Origin: Undaria pinnatifida
Lineage: Eukaryota; Sar; Phaeophyceae; Laminariales; Alariaceae
DNA: 64,000 nucleotides
Assembly (NCBI GenBank): GCA_012845835.1
Contig: JABAKD010000010.1
Span: 16,221,355 to 16,285,354, forward strand
Direction of reading: 5' to 3'
The position numbers and the translations under genes are program-made. The notes under the pieces are model-generated. The model worked only from the letters and a program-made list of their open reading frames with translations, was not told the origin of the DNA and did no database searches. This document shows positions 21,755-34,055 of this stretch, in pieces (the stretch's first letter is position 1; the number at the start of each line of letters is the position of its first letter).

Positions 21755-24700
21755 CTGCCGAGGTGGGGCACGAGGAGGGCGGTAGAGTGAGGTGGATACA
21801 TCACTTAAGAAACTCGCACTACAATTTGGGTTGAAAACATCCGCGAAAACCCCAGCTAAATTTTGGTTAAAGTCCTTTCGTCGTATGTGTTGTAGCTATG
21901 ATAGCGTAACACACTAACTCGCACACATTAATCAAATTGTGGATTTTGAAAGAATAATATAGATGTTTTGATGATGCCGGCTGCCGACTTTAACTTAGTG
22001 AAATCACCTCGTAAGTCACTTCTAGCTGCCTACTACGACTGCTGACCGCTGCGCCCGACGCCCTCACGCTCCTCATAGTGAGTGTGGCTCATTTTTGCGG
22101 GCTGTGGTTGCTTGTGAGGGGGTGGTTTAGGTGTGGTTTTGAGATGCGCTGTGCTCAAGCAAAGCGCAAACGTTCAGCTGGGGGGTGTTTTTTCTTCTTT
22201 TCATTTTGCGTCGTCTGAATTTCGACTATTTTTTTCCACCGCAGCACCCCAAAGCCGAGGTGTAGACCTCCGCTAAAAAAGTGCGGACGGCCAATCTGAG
22301 TAGAATCACGAGCTGCTATGGATGCAACGCTAAAAAAAATGACACACGCTTTCTGCTGAGGCAAACCAGGAGTTGACGGTCGAAATGCAGGGCGTTGAAC
22401 ATGCGGCGTAACTGACTCCACCAAATCAATAGATACAGTTAGAACGAACCGGAAACCCGGGGGTGGGGGTTGGTTTAAGATTCCCTGTGGCCTTACACGA
22501 ATATTTGGGGCCAGGCTCGATTTTGTGCGTGGGGCGGGGCGTGCTCTACACTGCTTTCAGTACAATAGTAACGTGTTCTAACTATTATGAGCTAATTTTT
22601 CTTAAAGCTCCAACATTTATTTGTGCTCCCATCGCCTGGCTTCAGTTCATCTTTTCGTTCGACCGGAGACATCTGGAGGGCGGCATGAGTGCCCCCCAGT
22701 GCCGGTTTCGACGAGGGATGGGACACGAGGAGGGGGCAGGGTGTACGTGCAGATCAGCCGTAAGTCACGTGGCTAACTAGGCCTTCGTGCAGTGCTATAT
22801 AACTAACAGTGCACACAAGTACGCGACATCACTCAAGAAAATAACCTCCTTTGGGGTCAAACTCAAGCTCATATACCGCACCAGGTTTCCGTTCGGGAGT
22901 GGTGGATGGTTTTGACATACGGGGGGTGTCGCAAGTTGACAGGTGGGAAACACCGCGGCGTTTCCACGAGCCATTCCACGCACCAGGTATACCCTAAAAT
23001 AGCTCTTGAAAACGTAAAACAAAAAAAAAAGCAGCCACTATGTAGCTGCCGTGCAAGCAACCGGGGCAAGTTAACACCGACCAGTCCAAACGAGTGTATA
23101 GTTTAGATTATAACACGCAAGATAATACACCCCCTGCAATTTGACTTTCGAGTCGATTTTTTTACACAAGAAAAAAAAAAAGAACAATAAGGGGGCGGCG
23201 CACAACGAAAATGGTGACTTTGAAATGACCCCGTCGACATATTTTCCATAGGCGCATTGTTGTATTAGATACACCATAACCACTGAGCTATGCAGTCAGC
23301 GCACTAGGGGGAGGGGGCGCACAACGAAAACATTGGCGTTGGAATGATCTCGTCTCCACATTTCCATGGACGCAATATTAGAGACACTGGTACACCATAT
23401 GATAGCAACTGAGCTATGCAGTCAGCGCAGCTGTGCTGACCTGCGCCGACTGCAGTAGCTCGGCGGTTTTGGTGTATCTCTAATAAGAATGGGAGAGAAG
23501 GACGTCGGGGGAAATTGAACACCGGACTGTGCTTTTACTAGAGATACACCATAATCACCGAGCTATGCAGTGGCTGCATCTCTCAGTGGCTACTGCGTAG
23601 CTCAGTGATTATGGTGTACATCTAATACGCATCGCTCGGCGCTTGCGTTTTACCCGATGTTGACCAAATCGGCTTGGAAATTTGTCGGGGGGGAGGGGGG
23701 GGTTATCTTGCCTTTGTGTGGTATATGTGGGACAGTGTTATAAGGCTAAGTTTGGGTGAGCAATTGGTAACCTTTTGCATATGGTCAAACGGACTAATAC
23801 CCCTTCAATACCTTAAAAATGGCGTCGTCGACAGACCATGTTTTTTTTGGGTCGTAGTGGGTTCAAATCCCACCATCCACCATAATATTTTTTTCAAGTT
23901 TTTCCCCATGTCGAACTTGAAAAATACTCCCCCCGGTATCCCCAGGAAATGAAACCGCTTGGGTATTGACAGGTCCGCCCGTATATCCGGCCGACCTGCT
24001 ATCCCGCCGTTTCAGGGGGGGAAAGTGTTATAAGGCTTAGTTTGGGTAAGTAAGCTATTGGTAAACCTTTTGCAAGTGGTCAAACGGACTAATGCCCCAC
24101 TAATTCCTCAACAAAAGGGTGTGTCCTACACTATTTTCAGCATAAAAACACGTATTCTAGGCCAGGCTCACAACCCTACGGGGGTAACGCAAGGTGTTTC
24201 CTACACTATTTCAGTAGGGTACAAAAACACATAATGCAACCGAGATGCTTTAACACGAGACAGGTATTTGAGGGTGAGGAAGAAGGGTGACGAAGGGGTA
24301 TTAGTGCGCGCGCAAAATCAGACACAAAATAACTCACGCCCGACAACTTTTCACATTGTGTTAAAACGAAGAAGGAAGAAGGGAGGAAGGAAAGAAGGAG
24401 GGCGGGAGGGAGGGAAGGAAGGAAGGAAGGAAGGAAGGAAGGAAGGAAGGAAGGAAGGAAGGAAGGAAGGAAGGAAGGAAGGAAGGAAGGAAGGAAGGAA
24501 GGAAGGAAGGAAGGAAAACAAACAACCGTTCTGAAAACACACAATCCTCGCCTTGCCACCTAACCAAAAAAACAAAACCACACCCCTGCAAGCAACGCCT
24601 TCCCCACCTTATGGTTCTGAGTGTCCGAAATGCAGTAGTTCCCCCTGCGCTCACTCAGCGTGCCATCCTGCTTCCTAAGGTGGAAAGCCTTCTCCGTGTA

Positions 24701-27700
24701 CGTCTTGTCGCGTCGAAACGCTGAAATTGCGTTGTCTTGGCGGATGACGGTCTTATCGTTCATGCTCCCCTCGAAGCCCTTGGTGACCGCGAGAGCTCGG
24801 CCGGTGTTGTCCACCACCGCCTGGTAAACAAGCACTGGAAACCCCTCCTGTCCAGTAAAACGGCTCTCACTCGAGGTAGGACATCTTCCCCAGCGGATCC
24901 GCATGACGTCCATCGCGCCGATCGCCCCCGTGAACCCCTTTCGGTCATACTGTGCCATCACTGTGTCCTGGTCGGCCCCGGTGGGGAGGCGGACGTGCTT
25001 GCGAAAGAGGTCCCCGGCGAGGCGTCCGGTGAACTTGTGGAAGGTCGCCTGGACGGCCTCCTTGCTCATAAACGACATCCGGCAGACGTCTTCGAGGCAG
25101 CAGCTTCCCCTTCCAAGAATGTGGAGTGCTGCTAGAACCTGCGAGGGTGAAATACAGTCATGGTTCCGCGTGAGTGCGTGACCGTATAGTGCGAGGCACA
25201 GCGCGAGTGCAGTGAAAATCACTCGTCACGACGTGACTTCCTCATCCTACCGCAGTAGTAGTAGTAGCAGTAGTAGTAGTAGTAGTAGTAGCAGTAGTAG
25301 CAGTAGTAGTAGTAGTAGTAGCAGTAGTAGCAGTAGTAGTAGTAGTAGTAGTAGTAGTAGAGTACCGTACTATCTCGGGATAGTGGGGGGTCCCACTTTG
25401 GTGCGGATATTGCCATCTGGCAAGGCACCGCATTAACGGGGAGCAACGGGTAGAACACCCCGGTAGACGGGTGGGTTATTTGTCGAGTCGTGACGCAATG
25501 ACGTGGAGTGGGTCTTCATAGCCATACATCTGGCGCATGGTATATGTTTGCCGTCGCGCAGGCTGGTTGTGAGCAGTCTGCTGTTAATACTCCAACGCAT
25601 ACGTTGCTGTTGATATATTTGCCGTCCTATAATGTCCACTTCTAACGTCGATCACTCATACAGCGAGTACGAGGAATAATTGCTTGTGTTAATAATCTAT
25701 ACTAGACTAATCTGTTCGTCTAGTCCCATTTCAAGAGCATCAACATACTCGAGAACAAAACTTCTGAGTCAGAGTTGAACGTAATAACAGGTAAAAATTC
25801 GCGTCGAACCCATCGCACGCCGAGCGGGGGGAGGAGTCGAGGAGTGTAAAATAAGACAGGGTAGCCTCGCTAGGAATTCGCCCTGCTGGATATTTGGAAC
25901 AGTCGTGGACTGTGCATGCTGGTGGAAGGCAATACCAACGCCGAACCGAAGTATAGGCGGGCTGCTCGTCGCAACCGGTGTACTCGTAGGCGGGTCGTGA
26001 ATAGCAGCACTCTATGGCCTGATCTGCGCCGATTGTTGTAGAACGCTGTATGGTCGGATTCTTGCGCTCTGTTGCCGTGGTCTTTCGTCTTTTCGTAGCC
26101 CGATTATTACTGGCATATCGCAGGTGCACTCCCGACCTTGCGCTTCCACTTCCGTGAACTCCATCGCGGGTTTTAAATGATTGCGAAAGGCGTGTTGGGC
26201 TCCTCACGAGGACTCGGGTATGGGTATGGTCGGATTCTTGCGCTCTGTTGCCGTGGTCTTTCGTCTTTTCGTAGCCCGATTGTTACTGACATATCGCGGG
26301 TGCATTCCCGACCTTGCGCTCCCACTTCCGTGAACTCCATTGCGGGTTTTAAATTATTGCGAAAGGCATGTTAGGCTCCTCACGAGGACTCGGGTATGTC
26401 TGTAGTCTCATTGTTGTTTGTTTCAATGGCCGTGTCTTCGACCCCCTTTCCAATTTCTGGACAATATTGTTGGCATCCTTTGATCGTCGTGTGAGCTGAT
26501 CTACCACTATTCAGGGTGGACTAATGTTATACGAAGTAGATAGGTATACGGCGTACGCATTCGTAGCTATACAAGTTCTCCCTTCAATTGACCTTAACAG
26601 TCCTGCCGAAGGGTGTTGTTCCATATCTCGAATCTTGAATATTCCAAACGTGCTTGAATCTGCTTCAAGATGATATTATGAAGCTATCATTCCTCTAGAT
26701 TCCCGAATCTTCGAACGCATCGACCCGTAAACAGCGAACGAATTAAACCTCACCATTAACAGTCCTGCAAGATCCTTCAAATGAGCTCAGTTCGGAACGA
26801 CCTGGCGCAACCCGCAAATCTTATATTTACCGTCTGTAGAAGCGACCTCAGGTCCTGGTATGAGCCGTACAATATTATAGCAGGGCTTTTAGCCCACATC
26901 TTGAGGTTAGATGATCGTGACCCTTCAATCTTCCAACCGTAAAATAGAGGGGTTTTGTGCCGAAGGGCGTTGTTCCATATCTCGAATACCCGTATATCTA
27001 GCGGTACCAATCATATATCTTGCGAATGAATTAAACCTTGAATCTTCCAAACGTGCTTGAATCTTCGACCGAATTGACCCGTGTAAAGACAGAGGCTCGA
27101 CAAACAACCAAAATATCGAAAACTCAATATCTTCTCCAGCATCGAGCAGAATCGAGACCGCTCCGCAATATCCACCCAAATGAGCTCATGAGCTCAGTTC
27201 GGAACGACCTGGCACAACCCGCAAATCTTATATTTATCTCCAGCGTCGAGCAGAATCGAGACGTCTCCGCAATATCCACCCAAATGGGCTCATTCCGGAA
27301 CGACCTGGCAAAAGTCGAAAATCTTATACTTACCTCCAGCATCGAGCAGAATCGAGACGTCTCCGCAATATCTACCCAAAGGAGCTCAGTTCGGAACGAC
27401 CTGGCACAGCAACCTGCAAATCTTATATATCGTCGGTAGAAGTGGCCTGGCATGAGCCGTACACCGTACAATAGCAAGGTTTTTTAGTCCAGATCTTAGA
27501 ATCTCAGCGGGTAGCATCGCATGCTCCAACAGCCCAGCAAGCACCACAAATATGTTTCCAGCGGCGACTATAGGACCGAGTCGTCTCCGCGGAGCAACAA
27601 CAGCACCGCAACTATTTTCGTAAGCGACCTCGATGTCTCGCCATTTCCGCAAGATCCGCCCAGTTCAAGGTCGACGCGCTCGGCGGCGGCGCGCGACCCG

Positions 27701-30700
27701 AGCGTGCGCGCGCGGGGAATAGGCGGGGCGGAGGCTGAGGAACGCAACCCACGAGAAGAGCGGGCGAGAAAGCGATCTCGAGGGCGCCGAACGGATTCCG
27801 AGCGGAATTCGGTCTGAAGCGAAGACAATCTCAAGTGCCTCCGCTCGCACGGGGCAGTTCGCACATTATCGTATATATGTCTATGTGCTGCTACCTGTCG
27901 CACAAAAAACACACACACGCACCGCAGCAAAGCATGAGTCAGACACATCGTACAGCGGCAGAGCAGCAGTAGCAGCAGCAGCGGCAGTACACTTGCAGAG
28001 TAGCACACAGGCAAAGTAGAGCAAAGCAGGACCTTTCCCGCTTCCGCCATGCTCTTCTTGTGTTCCTGTCATGACGCTGTGTAGCTTTGTGCTGAAAATG
28101 TAGTTCAGTTTATGGCTTGAAGGTGTGTGTACGTTTTTCGCTGCCATCCATTCATTGCTGAACGGGCTATAGAAGTGCCGGTTAAATAATGTCATTGCTC
28201 TGTATAATGCCGGTAATATCCCTTGGCACGACTAAACCTCTCTGTAGTAGGCAATGATATCTGGCGTTGTTCGAAGGTCGAGGTTTGCTTCGCGGTGTGT
28301 ATCTGCCCGGTACAGGTATCTCAGCAAACACGGAACACAGAGTAAACACACCCGCACACCGAGCACCACAGCCAAGCAGTGGTTAGCTACAGCCAAGCAG
28401 CGGTCAGCTACAGCCAAGCAGCGGTCAGCTACAGAGAGTCGTGTAGCAGCCGGGTAGCAGCAGTAGCAACAACAGCGGCAGCAGGCAAGCAGACCAGAGC
28501 AACAACCGCTTTACCTCTTCTGATGGCATGACATGATATGACAAACAGTAGTGCTGACGATCTAGCCTATCTACTTGTTGACGAACTAAACTGACATCAC
28601 GGTCTCCAGATGTGGTCTAACAAACTGACAGTCCAGAAAGCTACTCCCCAAAAGCTAGAAGCTAACAGCTGTTTCCACGAAAAGTCCCTGGTGCTGGCCA
28701 GTAACGGTCGCTGGCTAGCGAAAAGTCCGGGGAAGGGCTCGGCTAGTGACCGACTGCACCAGACGAGTTTACATCTATTATTACACATCTGGAACTAACT
28801 CGTATGTTCAGGATTCATAAGGTACTATACGTGGCATCAAGCCCATCACAGGCGGTCGGGAACATACGTGATGATGTTCCCGGTCGGAGCATCGGACAAC
28901 TTCTCATCAGCACACCTCGGGCAATAGCCTACTGAATATACCTATTGAATGTCAATAGGTTGGGGTGTTGCATATCGATACCTATTGACACCTTCGATAG
29001 GTTTGCGAATTTGTCAATCGATACCCATTGCTTGGACCGATAGGTCCAGAGAAATTGATACAATAGGCTGTTGTTCTTAAGATAGGCGTGTGAATCCGCT
29101 ATCGAGACCTTTTTCTTCGACCAATAGGTTATGATAAATCGGCACAACATGGCTATTATTCTTACACTAGTTATCTCATGCTGTCGATCGATACCTGTTA
29201 CTGTGACCAATAGGCACGTGAAAGTGTCGATCGATACCTATTGTTTGACCAATAGGTATGTGATATTGTCGATCGATATCTATTGCTATGACGAACAGGT
29301 ATAAAGCGCCGTGCACAGTAGTCTACCATGTATTGAATACGCCTGTTGGTCTGTCCACAAGCTGGTGTATCGAATATCGATTAATTGAATATCGATACGT
29401 ATTGTAACTTGTAATAGGAGGGTGAAATTGTCGATAGATACCTATTTCTTTGCCCGATAGGTCCAGAGGAATTGGTATGATTGATGCCCTCGAAAAAAAG
29501 TAGTGAGAGGTGCTTTTGAGTTGTTCAACAGCAGCAGCAGCTATAGATTGAAATCCTCACGAGCCTATCGATCAAAAATATTTTAATACCAGGTATTATC
29601 GTAAATCAGCTGTTTTGAAACAAAAGGCAAGAAGTAGGTCAAGGTACATACTGCTATACCATATGGTATATCATTCAAGGTACTCATTCAAACAATAGCC
29701 TGGGGTATACGGTGCATATGGGTAGTATAGGTATGTTCTAAGCAGTACGAGGGTGTAAATTTACAAGCGGTAGGTATCGATCAAAACCCTTGCAAATATT
29801 ATATCTATTAAATTGTCAGTAGGTGTCGATCGATACCCTTGAGAACCTAGTAAATTGGGCAATAGGCATCGATCGATACCCTTCCAAACATGTTACACTG
29901 AGCAATAGGTATCGGTAGATATAATCGCACAACTATGCATTTAATCAATAGGTATCGATTGGTGGCGATAAAACGGTATTGTTCGAACGATAGCCTGTTG
30001 GGAGTCATTCTTAAATCATGTTGGTGCCCGAGATACCTATCGATGTACACCTTCGCAAGCATATCGGTCGCACAATAGGTTATTGTGGCCACTGCCCTAA
30101 CCCTATTGCTGCTTACAATGCCTATCGATAGACCCCGAAGCCGAGTTATTGTGCCCCGCGATAGGTATCGATCCTCATAGTTGCCGACCTTTTGTTGGCC
30201 CAATAACCTATTCGATAGAGTATTATCTAGGGTATAAAAAGGAACTAAACGACAGGCACACAAACTGGTCGCTCTAAAATACCGCATGCTTGAGCTTCGC
30301 ATCGAACACACATGCGTAGTATTCAACTTGTTATTGAGACCATACCCCTTGAGCTTCTTAGGGCACAACAAGGAAGGACAGGCAGCGCCATTTTCGGGGA
30401 TTCTCCGCTGGGCTGGAGGGGCGTGCGGCGTGGATGATGAATGGCGAACTAGAGTTTATTGCATCTAGACGGGCTGTCTTCGAGCGCCTTTGCTCTCCAA
30501 CACTGAAACAATAAAGAGGGTCGACGTACCGATACCTATCATCCAAAACAATAGAATGGTGAAATGTCTGGCAATACCTAACGTCCGAAACAATAACATT
30601 GCGAAAAGGTCTATCGATACCTATTTTCCGAAACAATCAGTTTGGTGAAAGGTATATCGATATGTACCTATTGGACAAACCCATAGGTTCCCTCTCAGCG

Positions 30701-33528
30701 CCAATATCCTACCGCCCAAACAGTACCGTCCTGAAAATGTCTATCGATACCTACTTGTTTTATCAATATGTTCAGAAAAAGAGGTACAACAGGCTATTGG
30801 CCAAACAGTAGATCCTTGCGGATGTCAATCGATTCCCATTGCCGGCCCCAATAGGCTGCGAAAAGTACCCAACGATACCCATCTCGGGCAACAATAGGCC
30901 TCCTATTGGAATAGGATCCTATCGATTGCCCATTGACTTGGAACCTATTTCATAAAGTTATATTGAAATTGACCTGGAACATATCGTCCAGGGTGTGTTC
31001 ATCGGTCATGCCGTATTTTTCAAGGGTGTGTTCGGTGCGGTACGTACCGAGGCGTACCGGCGGTAAATACCGACGGTATTACCGGTACCGGAAGCTTCGG
31101 TAAGTTCGGTACGAGATCAATACCGGTACCGGAAACTTCGTCAAGTTCGGTACGAGATCAATACCGGTACCGGAAACTTCGGTAAGTTCGGTACGAGATC
31201 AATACCGGTACCGGAAACTTCGGTAAGTTCGGTACGACATCAATGCCGGTACCGGAAACTTCGGTAAGTTCGGTACGACATTAATACCGGTACCGGACAC
31301 TTCTGTAAGTTCGGTACGACATCAATACCGGTACCGGACATTTCGGTAAGTTCGGTACGACATCAATACCGGTACCGGACAGTTCGGTAACTTGGGTACG
31401 GCATCAATACCGGTACCGGACACTTCGGTAAGCTCGGTACGACATAAATACCGGTACCGGACACTTCGGTAAGTTCGGTGCGACATCAATACCGATGCCG
31501 GCGGTACCGGTATGCACGTATCTACCGGAGCCGGTACCGGTATCGGTACAACACCGATACCGGTACCGGACACTTCGGTAAGATTGGCACAACATCAACC
31601 CGTACCGGACACTTCGGTACGTCTGGCACGATATCAACCCGATTCCACCTTATTGTGACGTCATCCTTTGGAGCTTTGGCTCCAGGCAGCACTCCGAAAG
31701 CCACACACACCGGCCCCCAAGCATCTTCCAGTACGCATGGTATACCGAGACTCTGAGCACGCACGAGCAAGGGCGCAACTCCCCAGAATGAGGTGGCCTC
31801 TCGCAGTGATGCCACCCCTTCTGGTGGCGGGTCCTCTTCAAAGTTTGTCATCTCCCACACACACCAGCGCCGGCGGCAGAAGTTATCGACGTGGACGCGG
31901 AAAAGAAAGTCGTGTCGGTGATTTTGCCTGCTGCTCCTGTGTACAACTCGCTCACGGGAGACGTGTACGAGTTGCCGGCGGAGAGGATCAAAGCCGTCGA
32001 TAGTTTCCCGGTGCCGGCCGGTTTTCGGAGGGAAGGCACGCGTGAAACCTCGTTTATGCACCTGATTGGCGTGTACGTCGAAACGATCGACGAGAAGACG
32101 ACGCCCTGCTGATAATCCGAAGGGTATCTTACCTTTTGAACAGCGTATCAAGACAAAGATCAAACAAGAGAAAAATATTGAAAAGATAAGAACCAATTAT
32201 AATTCACTTCATTTGTATACCTCAGCGGGTACCCCCGGCCAATACCGGATTTGCGCTGTACATGTACCGCCAGTTTATGTCCAGTTTATGTACCTAAGCG
32301 CAAGTGTGCGTCGGTCCTTGCCGGCGGTATATACCGCCGGTACTGCCGGTATATGTATTCAAGTGTGTGCCGGTACCGGTACCGGACGCTTCGGTAAGTT
32401 CGGTCCGACATGAATACCGGTACCGGAAACTTCGGTAAGTTCGGTACGACATCAATACCGGTACCAGAAACGTCGGTAAGTTCGGTGCGACATCAATACG
32501 GGTACCGGAAACTTCGGTAAGTTCGGCACGACATCAATACCGGTACCGGAAACTTCGGTAGTTCGGTATGACATCAATACCGGTACCGGAACGACATCAA
32601 TACCGGTACCGGACACTTCGGTAAGTTCGGTACGACGTCAATACCGGTGCCGGACAGTTCCGTAAGTTGGGTACGACATCCATACCGGTACAGAGAATAC
32701 TGGTGCCGTACGTAACACACCCTTGATATTTGTATTTTCCGTTTCTTTGTCCGTTCTGTCTTGATAGCTGCGAGCTACTGGTAATCGTGATGAGATACCA
32801 TGCACTACGGGAAAGCGACCTACCCAGCATCGACACCCTGCGTCCATGCGCCCAGCCCGTCCTTTTCAGTATACCAGTGTATAATATACGACACAGCGGC
32901 ACCGCCGTGTGTATCTCTCATCCCGGTGATTTGATGCATGCGACGCTCCCGCCACCTAACTTTTTTCTCTATTATGATCATTTTCGGGTTTTACCTTCAG
33001 CTCCACTGGAATGCACTGCCGCGCAGCAACATCCTCACGGGCGAGCGCAAACCACTCTTGATCCTTCGCCAGCTCCACCAGCTCCAGGAAGAAGACATGC
33101 GGGACACGGAACCAACCCCGAAACAACGCTGCCTCTCGCGACGTGCTGTCTGCAAGGCCCGCCGAGCGGAGCACGACTGCCCATGGCGACGCGTAGTAGT
33201 CTGCCTTTGGGTGGACACATCGCCGGCGCTTGACTCTTCGTGGAGAGTCGTCGTCGTCATCGCCGACGTCATCATCATCGTCGTCGTAGTCGTCGTTGCA
33301 GGAGCTCCACCCTGAGTCGTCTGTTGTTGCTGAACCTTTGAGTCCTGCCATGGCGGCACTCCATGCGGCAATGGCGTGTACACGAGGGGTGTTGTTGTCC
33401 TTCTTGATGGTTTTCCTCTTTGTGTTGTTGCGGATTGCGATGATGGTGGCCAAGAGCGTAAGAAGGCCGTGAGGGTCATCGTCGTCGTCATGGGAAGACG
33501 AAGATGAAGCCTCCGGAGGAAACACCAT
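21296..33528 (-). CDS. PIF/Harbinger-type (HARBI1-like) transposase, three exons, catalytic Glu lost
   Basis: Exon 1, 33528-32995, is acidic and Ser-rich, then carries the N-terminal region typical of this family (FRGWFRVPHVFFLELVEL, RQCIPVELK). Exon 2, 25138-24608, begins VLAALHILGRGSC and contains the first two catalytic Asp residues (D255 in GAMD, D306 in GSMND). Exon 3, 21754-21296, begins WEGLMSPTECH and contains FFGTLRGRFRILK and MFRACCTLHNML. All junctions are phase 0, giving 507 codons. In the family the segment before FGxLxxRFR holds the third acidic residue; here it reads KDIARFFG, with Ala at 386. The introns (7.86 and 2.85 kb) are full of repeats. Whether exon 1 belongs to the same copy is inference, since two broken copies would look the same. 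Either a dead element or a domesticated protein. Confidence 0.7.
23255..23640. repeat. Cluster of tRNA-derived (SINE-like) repeats in both orientations
   Basis: GTAGCTCAGTGATTATGGTG at about 23597 is a tRNA D-arm/A-box. The reverse-strand equivalents TAGCTCAGTGGTTATGG and relatives occur at about 23265-23295, 23385-23425 and 23535-23570. Copies at 23535-23570 and 23590-23625 face each other and form a hairpin. Reverse-strand GTGTTCAATTTCCC near 23515 resembles a B-box. No full cloverleaf could be folded, so these are repeats, not tRNA genes. Confidence 0.6.
23855..23883 (+). repeat. tRNA T-arm/B-box-like fragment
   Basis: GTGGGTTCAAATCCCAC is a perfect T-stem and loop with a B-box, followed by CATCCACCA, like a tRNA 3' end with CCA. 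No matching 5' acceptor strand or anticodon arm was found upstream. It is probably a processed or SINE-related tRNA remnant. Confidence 0.5.
24366..24516 (+). repeat. GGAA microsatellite
   Basis: About 25 uninterrupted GGAA/GAAG tetramers after a less regular purine-rich start, in the second transposase intron close to the donor of exon 2. Confidence 0.97.
24608..25138 (-). CDS. Transposase exon 2, DDE_Tnp_4-like catalytic core
   Basis: 177 codons without a stop. The acceptor follows TTTCACCCTCGCAG and the donor is AAG-GTGGGG. Family-typical order: ILGRGSCCLEDV, GAMDVMRIRWGRCP, VYQAVVDNTGRALAVTKGF, GSMNDKTV. This is the most secure part of the transposase model. Confidence 0.85.
25254..25361 (+). 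repeat. AGT/AGC trinucleotide microsatellite
   Basis: About 35 AGT triplets with scattered AGC variants, 116 bp beyond the transposase exon 2 acceptor. Confidence 0.97.
26049..26400. repeat. Direct duplication, 176-bp period
   Basis: Two copies beginning TATGGTCGGATTCTTGCGCT, with few substitutions (for example CATATCGCAGG against CATATCGCGGG) and the shared tail CCTCACGAGGACTCGGGTAT. Confidence 0.92.
26780..27445. repeat. Degenerate tandem repeat, about 95-bp unit
   Basis: Units contain CATCGAGCAGAATCGAGAC, TCCGCAATATCCACCC, GAGCTCAGTTCGGAACGACC and CGCAAATCTTATATTTA. They are clearest at about 27130-27440, with an outlying partial unit near 26780. Confidence 0.85.
28925..30930. repeat. 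Two-kilobase field of TATCGATACCTATTG motifs in both orientations
   Basis: CGATACCTATTG or its complement CAATAGGTATCG occurs dozens of times at irregular 30-60 bp spacing. The 28.9-29.5 kb part mainly has the first orientation, 29.8-30.2 kb mainly the second, and 30.5-30.9 kb the first again. Neighbouring motifs often form short hairpins around ATCGAT. A less repetitive stretch lies at about 30240-30500. No gene seen. Confidence 0.85.
31025..31640. repeat. 41-bp tandem satellite, first block
   Basis: About 14 copies of a unit built from ACCGGTACCGGAAACTTCGG and TAAGTTCGGTACGACATCAAT. The centre is the palindrome ACCGGTACCGGT. A second block of the same satellite follows at 32330-32690. Confidence 0.95.
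31858..32111 (+). CDS. Unidentified coding fragment between two satellite blocks
   Basis: An open frame reading HTPAPAAEVIDVDAEKK, then VISVILPAAPVYNSL-like and GDVYELPAERIKAVDSFPV text, ends at TGA 32109-32111. The composition is protein-like (balanced hydrophobic and charged residues, G/C third positions), unlike the satellites on both sides. A polypyrimidine/AG site is possible just upstream. I do not recognise the family; it may be an exon or a transposon gene remnant carried with the satellite. Confidence 0.4.
32330..32690. repeat. 41-bp tandem satellite, second block
   Basis: About eight more copies of the unit seen at 31025-31640, with local deletions. The two blocks are separated by about 690 bp of non-repetitive sequence. 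Confidence 0.93.
32995..33528 (-). CDS. Transposase exon 1, N-terminal region
   Basis: 178 codons from ATG at 33528. An Asp-rich run (DDYDDDDDDVGDDDDD) and a basic RRVKRRR stretch precede the conserved LFRGWFRVPHVFF segment. The donor is CTGAAG-GTAAAA in phase 0, matching exon 2 at 25138. The frame stays open 5' of this ATG, so the true start could be further upstream. Confidence 0.7.
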
Positions 33529-34055
33529 CGCGTGGGAGGGCGTTTGCTGTAGGCGCTGGTTGATGTTCTCGCCTGCGTGCTGTTTCTGTTGTCGTTGTGG
33601 CCGATGAGGTGCCGCGCGCGGACACCGTCCGAGTATTCGTACTCGTATGCGCAACAGGTAGGGACAACGGCAGAAGACCGCCGCCCTGTTTTTTGGTTGT
33701 GCACCCCCAGCGTAGCACCAGGCGTAGAACTGCCTAACCAGCAGTAGTGAGGACAGCTTACAACCTCAGGTTCATGAGCGTTATCCGTCCAGGACCTGGT
33801 TGGTGGTGTTTTGGGCAGGGATAAATCACGATGCTGCTGTGAACCGCGTTGCCTCTGGTTCCTGCTCCTATGTCTAGCATATGACAGAATTTTCCAATTT
33901 TCGGTCTATTTTTTTTTTTCAAATTCAAATTTCATAATTGTCCCTACAGGTAATAACGCCTCTAACACACGGATTGGAACTCCCCACGGCACCAAAAGAA
34001 CTCTCATCAGTCGCGGCTGTGATAGCTGATAGCTGACAACCGCCGGGGAGGGCCG

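Noticed and set aside
24206..24654. FLPSFLPS-type frames
   Set aside because: Translation of the GGAA microsatellite.
25740..26207. A 155-codon - strand frame as transposase 5' exon
   Set aside because: It overlaps the 176-bp duplication, lacks family motifs, and the exon at 33528-32995 fits better.
28925..30930. CRISPR-like array
   Set aside because: Motif spacing irregular, orientation mixed, spacers share the motif, and the genome is eukaryotic.
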